DNA of 64,000 bases. It comes from Paenibacillus chibensis (GTDB lineage: Bacteria; Bacillota; Bacilli; Paenibacillales; Paenibacillaceae). The position numbers and the translations under genes are program-made. The stretch spans positions 1 to 64,000 of the forward strand of contig NZ_BIMK01000030.1 of NCBI RefSeq assembly GCF_004001045.1. The letters run 5' to 3'. The stretch's first letter is position 1; each line of letters starts with the position of its first letter. Below the pieces are notes generated by a model. That model saw only the letters and a list, made by a program, of their open reading frames with translations, ran no database searches and was not told where the DNA came from. Shown in pieces: positions 29,594 through 38,033 of this stretch.

Positions 29594-30067
29594 TTATTCG
29601 CCCAGTCCTTTGCCCATGCCCTTCAGGAAGCGCAAGCCAAAGCCAATGGCGCGGTTCACATCCGGATCCTTCAGGGCGCTCATCAGCGAGAATACGCTGA
29701 CCTTTTTGTCCTGCGGCGCGTTTGCTTCCTCCAGACCTTTGGCTACACTGCTGAGGAGCTTCGAGGTCTGGTCGGGATCGATCGCGGATAAAGCTCCAGC
29801 CGCGGCTAGACCGTTATTGATCATATTCGTCATTTCAGGACGCTTCACCTGGTGCAGGGCGATTTCGGCAATTTTGGCTTTTGCCTTCAGCATGGATTCC
29901 GCGGCTTCCAGAATGCCGCTTCCGTACAGCTCGCTCAGCACGTCGATCGCTTTGTCAATCGCCTGCTCATGCTCGGCGAGGGAATCCGTCAGCTGGTCGA
30001 TAGACTGCTGCTTCATCTCTTCTTCGGTGAGCACGCGTTTTTTGATGAAAGAAATAGGTTCTGCCAT
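29594..30067 (-). CDS. DUF1641 protein, formate dehydrogenase partner (YrhD-like)
   Basis: A 157-residue soluble, helix-rich protein of the DUF1641 family, which in Bacillota is encoded next to formate dehydrogenase alpha subunits. The DUF1641 core is in the second half (DKKVSVFSLMSALKDPDVNRAIGFGLRFLKGMG). It starts 18 bases after the fdhF stop with AAAGGTGG upstream, so it is co-transcribed. Its role is not established; a small accessory subunit of the enzyme is the usual suggestion. Confidence 0.9.
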   Translation of the reverse strand: MAEPISFIKKRVLTEEEMKQQSIDQLTDSLAEHEQAIDKAIDVLSELYGSGILEAAESMLKAKAKIAEIALHQVKRPEMTNMINNGLAAAGALSAIDPDQTSKLLSSVAKGLEEANAPQDKKVSVFSLMSALKDPDVNRAIGFGLRFLKGMGKGLGE

Positions 30068-30085
30068 CGTTATACCACCTTTCCT

Positions 30086-33022
30086 TTAGTCCACCAGGGA
30101 TACATAGCCCGGACGGTTCCACTTGCGCTCGACCTCGACCCCGTTTTGCGGATGCCGTTTCTTGTTTCGCGGATTGCTAAGCGGCAGCGGGTTGGTTCCC
30201 TTGATGTTCAATATTTGCATCCGGACCTTCGTCTGCTTATAGGCAGGGGTATGCGTGCGCACGTCCACCGCGCCGCCGGTCAAAAGGTTGACGGCCGTTT
30301 CGTGGCTGGTGGAGTGCATCGGAACGTACACTTCATTGCGGTGTACCCGATCCGTCACCAACGCCTTCAGCTTGATGGCGCCATATGGAGATTCGAGGCG
30401 AACCAGCGATCCGCTCTCCACACCGCGCTGCTCCGCAAGCTCCGGCGAAATTTCCACGAATACCTCCGGCAGCTTCAGGTTGATGCCGTGCGATTTGTTG
30501 GTCATGTTGCCTTCATGGAACTGCTCCAGGAGACGGCCGTTGTTCAGCACGAGATCGAATTCCGCCGGGAATTCCACCGGTGGAATGTAGTCAACCAGCG
30601 AGAAGCGGGCTTTTTTGTCCGGGAAATGGAATCCTTCAGTGTACAAGAGCGGCGTGCTTTCGCCTGTCGGAGATCCCCAGGTAAAGCTGCCCCAGCCTTC
30701 CAGCACTTCGTAGCTGGCTTGGCTGAAGAACGGCGTCAGGCTGGCCATTTCAGCGAAAATTTCGCTAGGATGGCTGTAGTTCCAGTCAAAGCCGAGATGC
30801 TTCGCAAGCTGTGTCGTAATCCACCAGTCCGGCTTGGAATCGCCCATGGGTTCCATGACCTGGTACAGGCGCTGCACGCGGCGTTCGGTATTGGTGAACG
30901 TTCCGTCCTTCTCGAGGGAAGGGGCGGCAGGCAGGATGACGTCGGCAAACTGCGCGGTTTGGGACAGGAAGACGTCCTGCACCACGAAGAAGTCAAGCTT
31001 GCTGAGCAGTTCGTGCACGTGGTTGGCGTTGGAATCGACCCAAGCCATGTCCTCGCCGACCAGATACATCCCTTTGAGTTCACCGCGCTCGACGGCATTC
31101 AGCATTTGAATGTTATCCATACCCGGCTTCGGTGAGATGCTTACGCCGTAAGCTTGCTCGAAACGGGTACGGGCTTCATCGTTCGATACATGCTGGTAGC
31201 CCGGCAGCCATGGCGGCAGGGTACCCATGTCGCAGGCGCCTTGCACGTTGTTGTGTCCGCGGAGCGGATAAGCCCCTGCGCCTGGGCGCATGTAGTTGCC
31301 TGTTGCGAGCAGCAGGTTTGAGATGGCTGCGGAAGTATGCGAACCCGCCACGTTTTGCGTGACGCCCATTCCCCAGCAGATCGCGGTTCCGTCCGCTTCG
31401 TGAATCATCGTTGCGATCGAAATGAGCGTGTCTTTGGAAATGCCGGTTTCGGCTTCCGCGAATTCCAGCGTGAACTTCTCCAGCAGCTGTGCGTATTCAC
31501 CGTACTGATTCACATGCTGCTGCACGAACGCTTCGTCATGCCAGCCCTGATCGATCATGTATTTCGTAACGGCCGAGAGCCATACGAAGTCGGTGCCCTG
31601 CTTCGGACGAATAAAGAGATCCGAGCGTTCCGCCATCTCATGCTTGCGCAGATCGGCTACGATCAGCTTTTGTCCATGCAGCTTATGGGCACGCTTGATG
31701 CGCGTTGCGAGTACCGGATGGCCTTCCGCAGGCGCGCAGCCGATCAGGATGACAAGACCTGCCGCAGCAATATCCTTGATCGAACCGGCATCGCCGCCGA
31801 TTCCTACGGTGGACATCAAGCCGTCCGATGCAGGCGATTGGCAGTAGCGGGAGCAGTTGTCGATATTGTTGGTTTCGAATGCCTGACGCGCCAGCTTTTG
31901 AATGACGTAGTTTTCTTCGTTGGTAATTTTGGAGGAAGAAATAAATCCGAGCGCATTCGAGCCGTATTCCTTCTTGATGCCTCCCAAACGTTCCGCAACA
32001 AGAGAGAGTGCCTCATCCCAAGTTGCCTCAACGAAAGCATCGCCCTGACGGATCAAAGGCGTTGTGATGCGTTCTTCGCTATTCACGAAATCCCAGCCGA
32101 ATTTGCCTTTGACGCAGGTCGAAATCGCGTTGACCGGTGCGTCGTGCGAAGGCTGGACTTTTAGAATCTTGCGGCCTTTAGTCCATACTTCAAACGAACA
32201 GCCGACGCCGCAAAAGGTGCAGACCGTTTTGGTCTTGCGTGTTCTCGTATCGCGCATGGCGGCCTCAATTTCGGAAATGGCAAAAATGCCGCTGTAGCCC
32301 GGTTCCACCTCTTTGACCAGATCGATCATCGGATCAAGGATCGGCTTATCGATTGCAGTCATGAATCCGGCTTCGCCAAGCATCGATTTTTCCATCAGCG
32401 CGTTGCAAGGACAGATGGTCACGCATTGTCCGCAGCTGACGCAGGAGGAATCGTTGATGGAGGTTCCGCCATCCCATTTTACGCGCGGAATGTCGGCTTC
32501 CCAGTCGATCGAAAGAGTCTCGTTGACCTGAAGGTTCTGGCAGACCTCCACACATTGACCGCAGGCGATACACTGGTTCGGATCGTACCGGTAGAACGGA
32601 TGGGACATATCGACCTCGGAAGCGTCGACCTTCGGCCGGTAAGGGTATTTTTGATGCTCGATTTCCATCAGCTCGGCGGTATTATGCACCTTGCAGTTGC
32701 CGTTGTTGTTGTCGCAGACCGTGCAGTACAACAGATGGTTTTCAAGAATCCGGTCCATGGCTTCCGTTTGGGCTTCTTTGGCCCGGTCCGAGGACAGCTT
32801 GATGTCCATGCCGTTTGCTGCTTTGGTAGAACAGGCGCGTTTCAATTGCCCGTTGATCTCAACAATGCAGGTATCGCATGTTTGGATCGGGTCCACTTCG
32901 GGTACATAACAAATTTGAGGGTGTTCTAATCCTGCAAGGTTAATCGCCTCGAGGACCGTCATGCCCTCTTTGACTTCAACCTTTTGTCCGTTCAAAGCTA
33001 TACTTACAGTTACCTGGCTCAC
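30086..33022 (-). CDS. fdhF: Formate dehydrogenase alpha subunit, molybdopterin enzyme
   Basis: A 978-residue cytoplasmic enzyme oxidising formate to CO2. The N-terminus carries a 2Fe-2S ferredoxin domain, a Cys-rich NuoG-like site (CTVCDNNNGNCKVH), two 4Fe-4S motifs (CIACGQCVEVC, CVSCGQCVTICPC), then the molybdopterin domain with its own cluster (CTFCGVGC). The molybdenum ligand position is C394 in NCSRYCQSPA, where the E. coli enzyme has selenocysteine; so no SECIS element is needed. The C-terminal molybdopterin-binding domain follows from about 850. Start is GTG at 33022 with GAGGT upstream. It forms an operon with DUF1641. No separate NADH-oxidising or membrane subunit is adjacent, so the electron acceptor is unclear. 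Confidence 0.95.
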   Translation of the reverse strand: MSQVTVSIALNGQKVEVKEGMTVLEAINLAGLEHPQICYVPEVDPIQTCDTCIVEINGQLKRACSTKAANGMDIKLSSDRAKEAQTEAMDRILENHLLYCTVCDNNNGNCKVHNTAELMEIEHQKYPYRPKVDASEVDMSHPFYRYDPNQCIACGQCVEVCQNLQVNETLSIDWEADIPRVKWDGGTSINDSSCVSCGQCVTICPCNALMEKSMLGEAGFMTAIDKPILDPMIDLVKEVEPGYSGIFAISEIEAAMRDTRTRKTKTVCTFCGVGCSFEVWTKGRKILKVQPSHDAPVNAISTCVKGKFGWDFVNSEERITTPLIRQGDAFVEATWDEALSLVAERLGGIKKEYGSNALGFISSSKITNEENYVIQKLARQAFETNNIDNCSRYCQSPASDGLMSTVGIGGDAGSIKDIAAAGLVILIGCAPAEGHPVLATRIKRAHKLHGQKLIVADLRKHEMAERSDLFIRPKQGTDFVWLSAVTKYMIDQGWHDEAFVQQHVNQYGEYAQLLEKFTLEFAEAETGISKDTLISIATMIHEADGTAICWGMGVTQNVAGSHTSAAISNLLLATGNYMRPGAGAYPLRGHNNVQGACDMGTLPPWLPGYQHVSNDEARTRFEQAYGVSISPKPGMDNIQMLNAVERGELKGMYLVGEDMAWVDSNANHVHELLSKLDFFVVQDVFLSQTAQFADVILPAAPSLEKDGTFTNTERRVQRLYQVMEPMGDSKPDWWITTQLAKHLGFDWNYSHPSEIFAEMASLTPFFSQASYEVLEGWGSFTWGSPTGESTPLLYTEGFHFPDKKARFSLVDYIPPVEFPAEFDLVLNNGRLLEQFHEGNMTNKSHGINLKLPEVFVEISPELAEQRGVESGSLVRLESPYGAIKLKALVTDRVHRNEVYVPMHSTSHETAVNLLTGGAVDVRTHTPAYKQTKVRMQILNIKGTNPLPLSNPRNKKRHPQNGVEVERKWNRPGYVSLVD

Positions 33023-33109
33023 GAAATAACCTCATTTCCCCAATTTTTTCACCATAACGGAAGGTTTTGCCAAAATATAAGCGGATTGTTCATAAAAAAT
33101 TCCACAAAC

Positions 33110-33165
33110 AAAAAACTCCACTAAACCTGGTCCGCTAGTTCTGGTGCGGCAGGTTGTAGTGGAGT
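33110..33165 (-). terminator. Attenuator-like terminator in the fdhF leader
   Basis: On the minus strand ACTCCACTA, AACCTG and CCGC pair in order with GCGG, CCAGGTT and TAGTGGAGT, followed by TTTTTTG. The hairpin ends 88 bases before the fdhF start codon and about 115 bases after the predicted transcription start, so it must be bypassed for fdhF to be expressed. Confidence 0.8.
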
Positions 33166-33232
33166 AACCGATTAGCAATGGCCTACTAAACAGATCATTC
33201 CCGTTATTTTGTCAAAACTGTGTCTCGCCCTG

Positions 33233-33260
33233 ATTATACTACTTCCTCTTCAAAAAACAA
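33233..33260 (-). promoter_or_regulatory. fdhF promoter
   Basis: On the minus strand TTGTTT (33260-33255) and TATAAT (33238-33233) are 16 bases apart. Transcription would start near 33226 and give a leader of about 200 bases containing the terminator at 33110-33165. Confidence 0.65.
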
Positions 33261-33385
33261 GATTGAATTATTTGGCTCAGGGTCCATCGGTGTGAAAAAT
33301 CGCCTTGTGGATTTTTGAAAGAACGTCCTGTACATTGTAACTAGGATTTAGTATAGTGTTAAACTTGTGATGAGGTGATTGAGGG

Positions 33386-33733
33386 ATGAAGAAGGAAGTT
33401 GCGTTTAACGATATCATCCGGAAAGTCAGAAAAGATACGTTCGGCAAAGGCCCGGAGCGTATTCATACGACCTTTGTTGAGAACATGGCGATCACCCGGA
33501 TGTACGGTAATTTTACTCCTACGGAGAAGTTTATTGCCCAAACGACGGACGGCAAAAAGATGGTGCATAATGCCCGAACGTACATGATTCAGGAAATATA
33601 CAAAAACCAAGTACCGGAAGGCTTGGAAGAGCTTTGCGGATCGAAGCTGGTCCATTTGTTTTCGGATATCAAGGTCGATGAGGATATCGCGATATCCGTA
33701 TTCATGTTTGAAAAAAATATAGAGCAGGGATGA
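33386..33733 (+). CDS. DUF2294 domain protein
   Basis: A 115-residue soluble protein that fits the DUF2294 family across its length (IIRKVRKDTFGKGPERIHTTF at the start). It starts at an ATG after a GAGGTGA site, and its stop lies six bases before the fdhD start, so the two are co-transcribed. The gene is divergent from fdhF. The biochemical function of DUF2294 is not known; location beside FDH genes suggests a link to its assembly or regulation. Confidence 0.85.
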   Translation: MKKEVAFNDIIRKVRKDTFGKGPERIHTTFVENMAITRMYGNFTPTEKFIAQTTDGKKMVHNARTYMIQEIYKNQVPEGLEELCGSKLVHLFSDIKVDEDIAISVFMFEKNIEQG

Positions 33734-33739
33734 GGACGG

Positions 33740-34573
33740 ATGAGGGCTGTAACGCATGAGAAGGGGAATATCATCCGCTACGAGCAAGGTCAGATCACGA
33801 ACAAGACGGATCTTGTCGTCGCGGAGCATCCCGTGACGATCAAAATCAACGGCGAGGAATTCGCGACGCTGGTCTGCACGCCTGAATACATTGAGGATAT
33901 GGCTGTCGGCTATCTCGCCTCGGAAGGCGTCATTTCCGGCATCGATGAAATACAGGACCTGTGGGTGCAGGAAGACGAAGGCTTCGTCCACGCCACGGTC
34001 AGCCGGTGGAGCCCGCTTCACCGCCAGCTGTACAGCAAGCGGTACGTGACCTCCTGCTGCGGGGCAAGCCGCCAAGGCTTCGTATTTTTCAACGATGCCA
34101 AAACGGCGAAACGTCTGCATGATGTGCCGGTGGAGCTGTCCTTTGACGATGCTTTTCGTCTGGTCAAGGAGATGCAGGCGAACGCCGAAATCTTCAGCCA
34201 AACCGGCGGGGTTCATAATGCGGCATTATGCGACCGCAGCGGCATCATACTGGAGCGGATGGATATCGGCAGGCATAATGCACTTGACAAAATTTATGGT
34301 TACTGCCTGAAGCACAGCATCCCCATGAATGATAAAATCATCGTGTTCAGCGGCCGGATTTCGTCCGAAATCCTGCTGAAGGTTGCCAAGATCGGCTGCG
34401 GCGTCATTCTTTCAAAATCGGCTCCAACCGAACTTGCGCTAGAGCTCGCGGAGAGCTTGGGGATTACGACGGTAGGCTTCGTAAGGGGGAGCTCCTGCAA
34501 CGTCTACACCCACCCGCAGCGGATTCTGGAATGCAGGGAGCAGCCTGATAAACATACGGAGATCGAGAACTAG
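33740..34573 (+). CDS. fdhD: Formate dehydrogenase sulfurtransferase FdhD
   Basis: A 277-residue protein that transfers sulfur from a cysteine desulfurase to the molybdenum cofactor of formate dehydrogenase, without which the enzyme is inactive. The paired cysteines of the family are C106 and C107 in TSCCGASR. Other family blocks are DIGRHNALDKIYG, FSGRISSEI and LSKSAPTELA. Starts ATG after GAGGACGG. It supports the divergent fdhF directly. Confidence 0.96.
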   Translation: MRAVTHEKGNIIRYEQGQITNKTDLVVAEHPVTIKINGEEFATLVCTPEYIEDMAVGYLASEGVISGIDEIQDLWVQEDEGFVHATVSRWSPLHRQLYSKRYVTSCCGASRQGFVFFNDAKTAKRLHDVPVELSFDDAFRLVKEMQANAEIFSQTGGVHNAALCDRSGIILERMDIGRHNALDKIYGYCLKHSIPMNDKIIVFSGRISSEILLKVAKIGCGVILSKSAPTELALELAESLGITTVGFVRGSSCNVYTHPQRILECREQPDKHTEIEN

Positions 34574-34596
34574 CCGGATGCCATCAGCATCCGGCT
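34572..34596 (+). other. Hairpin after fdhD
   Basis: AGCCGGATGC pairs perfectly with GCATCCGGCT around five bases, starting inside the fdhD stop codon. It lacks a T-run, so it may protect the transcript end or end transcription only weakly. Confidence 0.5.
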
Positions 34597-34692
34597 GCTC
34601 TAATACCGGCTTCTCATGCAAAGGATCGTGGCATTGTTTCGCATTCGATCCGATTTACGGGGGATTTTGCGCACAGAAATGGAGTGAGCATC

Positions 34693-35706
34693 ATGGAAAC
34701 CAATGATTATTACAAACGCGTGCTTAAAGACCTGCGGATTTCCGTGACGGACCGCTGCAATTTCCGGTGCCGTTACTGCATGCCGGAGGAAATTTTCAAT
34801 CAAGATTATCCATTTTTATCCCGCGATCATGTCCTTTCCGTGGATGAAACGATCCGGATCGCCCGTATTTTTGCACGCCTTGGCGTGACGAAAATGCGGA
34901 TAACAGGCGGAGAGCCCATTCTGCGCAAGGAGCTGCCAGACATTATCGCAGGCATTGCCGGGATTGAAGGGATTCAGGATATCGCATTAACGACAAACGG
35001 AAGCCTGTTGGCCAAGCAGGCCGCCAAGCTGCGTGAGGCGGGACTCATGCGCGTGGCGGTCAGTCTGGATGCGCTGGACGATGAAACGTTCATGAAGATG
35101 AACGGTGGGAAAGCCCGCGTGCAGCAGGTGCTTGACGGCATCGATGCCGCAGCCGAAGCCGGGCTGCTGGTGAAGATTAACATGGTCGTGCAGAAGGGCG
35201 TGAATGAGCATGCGCTGCTGCCCATGGTTCGTTATTTCCGTGAAAAGGGTCATATTTTGCGCATGATCGAATACATGGACGTAGGGAATACCAATGGTTG
35301 GGACTGGAAACAAGTGGTCAGCAAGAAGGAGATGCTGGATCGGATCGGAGCGGAATTTCCCCTGGTGCCGGTCGAGCCTAATTATACGGGAGAGGTGGCT
35401 TCCCGTTTTCGTTTTCTGGACGGCAAAGGAGAGATCGGCGTCATCTCTTCCGTCAGCGACGCCTTTTGTTCTACCTGCACGCGCGGCAGATTGTCGGCGG
35501 ACGGCATGTTCTATACATGTCTGTTTGCCACGCAAGGGCATGATTTGCGGAAGCTGCTGCGCTCCGAAACGGACGATGAGGCCATTTTGGAAAAAATTAC
35601 GTCCATTTGGGAAGGCCGTCATGACCAATACTCCTTGGAACGCGGAACAGCAAGCGGCGAGCGCAGCATTGGTGCCAAAGTGGAAATGTCGCGGATTGGC
35701 GGCTGA
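34693..35706 (+). CDS. moaA: GTP 3',8-cyclase MoaA (molybdenum cofactor biosynthesis)
   Basis: A 337-residue radical-SAM enzyme that starts molybdopterin synthesis by converting GTP to 3',8-cyclo-7,8-dihydro-GTP. The SAM cluster motif is C22, C26, C29 (CNFRCRYC). The second cluster uses C259, C262 and C276 (CSTCTRGRLS then FYTC). The conserved terminal Gly-Gly is present (RIGG). The ATG at 34693 has GGAG eight bases upstream, better than the GTG at 34684. Other moa/moe genes are not in the window. Confidence 0.96.
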   Translation: METNDYYKRVLKDLRISVTDRCNFRCRYCMPEEIFNQDYPFLSRDHVLSVDETIRIARIFARLGVTKMRITGGEPILRKELPDIIAGIAGIEGIQDIALTTNGSLLAKQAAKLREAGLMRVAVSLDALDDETFMKMNGGKARVQQVLDGIDAAAEAGLLVKINMVVQKGVNEHALLPMVRYFREKGHILRMIEYMDVGNTNGWDWKQVVSKKEMLDRIGAEFPLVPVEPNYTGEVASRFRFLDGKGEIGVISSVSDAFCSTCTRGRLSADGMFYTCLFATQGHDLRKLLRSETDDEAILEKITSIWEGRHDQYSLERGTASGERSIGAKVEMSRIGG

Positions 35707-35742
35707 TTTACAGGGTTCAAGACATGCATAATCCTGTTACAT

Positions 35743-35758
35743 TGTGTATAAGTTCACA
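35743..35758 (+). promoter_or_regulatory. Fnr/CRP-like box upstream of the formate channel gene
   Basis: TGTGTATAAGTTCACA matches the Bacillota Fnr pattern TGTGA-N6-TCACA with one difference. Its centre is about 42-45 bases before the likely transcription start, the usual position for class II activation. Confidence 0.5.
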
Positions 35759-35761
35759 TTG

Positions 35762-35789
35762 TTGACAAAAAAAGAACCTGTGTTATCAT
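35762..35789 (+). promoter_or_regulatory. Promoter of the formate/nitrite channel gene
   Basis: A perfect TTGACA (35762-35767) and TATCAT (35784-35789) are 16 bases apart. A leader of about 220 bases follows before the start codon. Confidence 0.7.
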
Positions 35790-35902
35790 GTGTATGAAAT
35801 GTCATAGTAATGGAACGGCTGTAGGTGTTGCAGCTGCTCTATTGATAACATGAACGTGTGAATGAGTTCGATGCTCCTATAGGAAACGGGTAGGAGAATT
35901 AA

Positions 35903-35962
35903 CCGGCACAAATCTTTCTTTTTCGTATATTTGCGAAAGGAAGGATTCGTGGCGGTTTTTTT
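35903..35962 (+). terminator. Attenuator-like terminator in the channel-gene leader
   Basis: The arm from CCGGCACAAATC pairs with the arm ending GATTCGTGGCGG (several G-U pairs), with a loop near 35935-35940, followed by seven T. It lies inside the leader, 54 bases before the ATG. A smaller CTCCTA/TAGGAG hairpin (about 35873-35896) lies just before it. Confidence 0.75.
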
Positions 35963-36015
35963 GTTATGTTTCTGCCCGGACTGAACATTCGAAAAAAATT
36001 TTGGAGGAATGCATT

Positions 36016-36831
36016 ATGTCATCGTTTTACTCACCGCAGCAAATCAAGGAGATTGCGGTTGAAACTGGAGAAAAGAAGGCGAAAACTTCCCTGTCTGCCA
36101 TCCTGGTATTGGGCTTTTTGGCCGGGGCGTTCATCGCTCTCGGATTTCTGCTGGATATCCGCGTGATCGGTACCGCGCCCAAGGAGTGGGGTTCCGTGGC
36201 GGGCTTCCTCGGCGCAGCCGTGTTCCCTGTAGGGCTGATTCTGACCGTGCTTGCAGGCGGAGAGCTCCTGACGGGCAACATGATGACGCTGCCGATGGCC
36301 TGGTTTGCGCGCAAGATCGGATTCGGGTCCGTGCTGAAAAACTGGATCCTGGTCACCGTGGCCAACTTTGTCGGCGCCGTGTTCGTCGCTTATTTCTTCG
36401 GACATATCGTCGGACTGACGGAAGGCGCGTTCCTGGCTAAAACGGTAGCCATCGCGAACGCCAAGGTTCACGATTCCTTTACGCAGGCTTTTGTCTCCGC
36501 AATCGGCTGCAACTGGCTGGTATGCCTTGCCGTATGGCTCGCCTACGGAGCGAAGGATTTCGCCGGCAAAATCGCCGGCATCTGGTTCCCGGTCATGGCT
36601 TTCGTGGCCATCGGCTTCCAGCACGTTGTCGCCAATATGTTCGTCATTCCGGCCGCAATTTTTGCAGGGCAAATGACCTGGGGACAGTACTTCCCGAACT
36701 TTAGTGCCGTATTCCTCGGCAATCTGATCGGCGGCGCGCTGTTCGTAGCCGGAGCCTATTTCGTTGCTTACCGCCAGCCTGCCGGAAACGCAGCGATGCT
36801 AAAGCCGCAGGAAGGGCAAAAATCCGCCTAA
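36016..36831 (+). CDS. Formate/nitrite channel (FocA/NirC family)
   Basis: A 271-residue pentameric-type channel subunit with six membrane segments. Family features are GGELLTGNMM in the first half, the N-W-L-V-C block (AIGCNWLVCLAVW) and a conserved FQHVVANMFVIP segment. The start at 36016 follows GGAGG. Formate is the likely substrate because of the fdhF/fdhD neighbours; nitrite cannot be excluded. Its stop overlaps the convergent LysR gene by four bases. Confidence 0.93.
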   Translation: MSSFYSPQQIKEIAVETGEKKAKTSLSAILVLGFLAGAFIALGFLLDIRVIGTAPKEWGSVAGFLGAAVFPVGLILTVLAGGELLTGNMMTLPMAWFARKIGFGSVLKNWILVTVANFVGAVFVAYFFGHIVGLTEGAFLAKTVAIANAKVHDSFTQAFVSAIGCNWLVCLAVWLAYGAKDFAGKIAGIWFPVMAFVAIGFQHVVANMFVIPAAIFAGQMTWGQYFPNFSAVFLGNLIGGALFVAGAYFVAYRQPAGNAAMLKPQEGQKSA

Positions 36832-37718
36832 AGCGACTGCACGTTTTGATTCAGCGTTTGTATAAACTTCAACACCGCCATGACAGCCGGTTCGTCCTTG
36901 CTCTGCAGCAGGGACAGATCCCGGCTGATCTTCGTTCCGCGGATGGAAATTTCGTGCAGCTCGCCGCTGTCAAGCTCCTTGCGGACGACCCAGCGCGACA
37001 GTAAAGCGATGCCAAGGCCGCAGGCTACAGCTTCTTTTACGCCCTGACTGCTGTTAAACACAAAGCTGCGCTTCACCGACAAACCTCCGTCCTGAATCAG
37101 CCTGTCGCTGTAAGCACGGGTACCTGAACCGGTCTCCCGCATGACCCACACCTGCCCCTGAAGTTGGCTAAAATCCACGCTTTTTGCGGCGGCAAGCGAA
37201 TGGTCGGGAGCCGTGATCAGGACCATCTCATCCTTCATAAAGGTTGTGACCTGCAGGTCCTTGGCATCGACTTTTCCTTCAACCAGACCGATATGGAATC
37301 GCCCCGCCCGGATATCCTGCAAAATATTGTCCGAGTTGCTGATGTGAACCTGCACATCCACAAGCGGATACTGCTGGGCATACTCGGCCAATACTCTCGG
37401 CAAAATATACTCCCCGATCGTAAAGCTTGCTCCCATATATAATGAACCGGTGACTTCATCCCTGAGCATATGGATATCCTGCTTGGCTTCTTCATAGGTC
37501 GCCAGAATCTGCTGGGCCTTGCCGAATAATATCTCTCCAGCCTCTGTCAGCTTCACAAGCTTGGGTGAGCGGTGCATCAGCTTGGTTCCCAGTTCATTTT
37601 CAAGGTTGCGGATATGCAGGCTCACGCCCGGCTGGGACAGATTCAGAAGCTTCGCGGCCTGGGAAAAATTCCGCTGCTCGGCAACCGTAACAAACACTTT
37701 TAATGTATCCGTAATCAT
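36828..37718 (-). CDS. LysR-family transcriptional regulator
   Basis: A 296-residue regulator with an N-terminal winged helix (NFSQAAKLLNLSQPGVSLHIRNLE) and a LysR substrate-binding domain. ATG has GGGGAGG upstream. It is divergent from a YeiH-type transporter with a 315-base spacer, and regulators of the CysL/YeiE type are commonly paired with yeiH, so it probably controls that gene. The spacer holds no other gene that I can support. Confidence 0.92.
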   Translation of the reverse strand: MITDTLKVFVTVAEQRNFSQAAKLLNLSQPGVSLHIRNLENELGTKLMHRSPKLVKLTEAGEILFGKAQQILATYEEAKQDIHMLRDEVTGSLYMGASFTIGEYILPRVLAEYAQQYPLVDVQVHISNSDNILQDIRAGRFHIGLVEGKVDAKDLQVTTFMKDEMVLITAPDHSLAAAKSVDFSQLQGQVWVMRETGSGTRAYSDRLIQDGGLSVKRSFVFNSSQGVKEAVACGLGIALLSRWVVRKELDSGELHEISIRGTKISRDLSLLQSKDEPAVMAVLKFIQTLNQNVQSL

Positions 37719-38033
37719 GATGCGACGCCTCCCCTACATTCCCTGAACATTCATCCTGAACCCGCGGGTGGTCATCGCGCCGCTCGGAAGTGACTGCTCT
37801 TTGTCCGGAGGGCATGCAGCACCTTCCGTGTCTGCATTGTATCATAACCATGGCATGAAGCAGTATACAGGTAATGGAGCCGGGGGAATGATGCAGGTAG
37901 CAGATGATACGTCCGGCAATCATAAGTTTTCCTCATGATAGGCATAGCAAATCGGTATTTCACTTCCTAAGCCATCCTCTTTATAGTGAGCGTATGAGAA
38001 CAACCGAGATTAAACAAAGGGGATGGCTATGCC

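Noticed and set aside
29852-31135. 427-codon open frame on the plus strand
   Set aside because: Antisense to fdhF and DUF1641, both firmly identified; composition typical of a shadow.
33022-33230. Known molybdenum-cofactor riboswitch in the fdhF leader
   Set aside because: I could not match the conserved core sequence of that class; only the terminator and promoter are supported.
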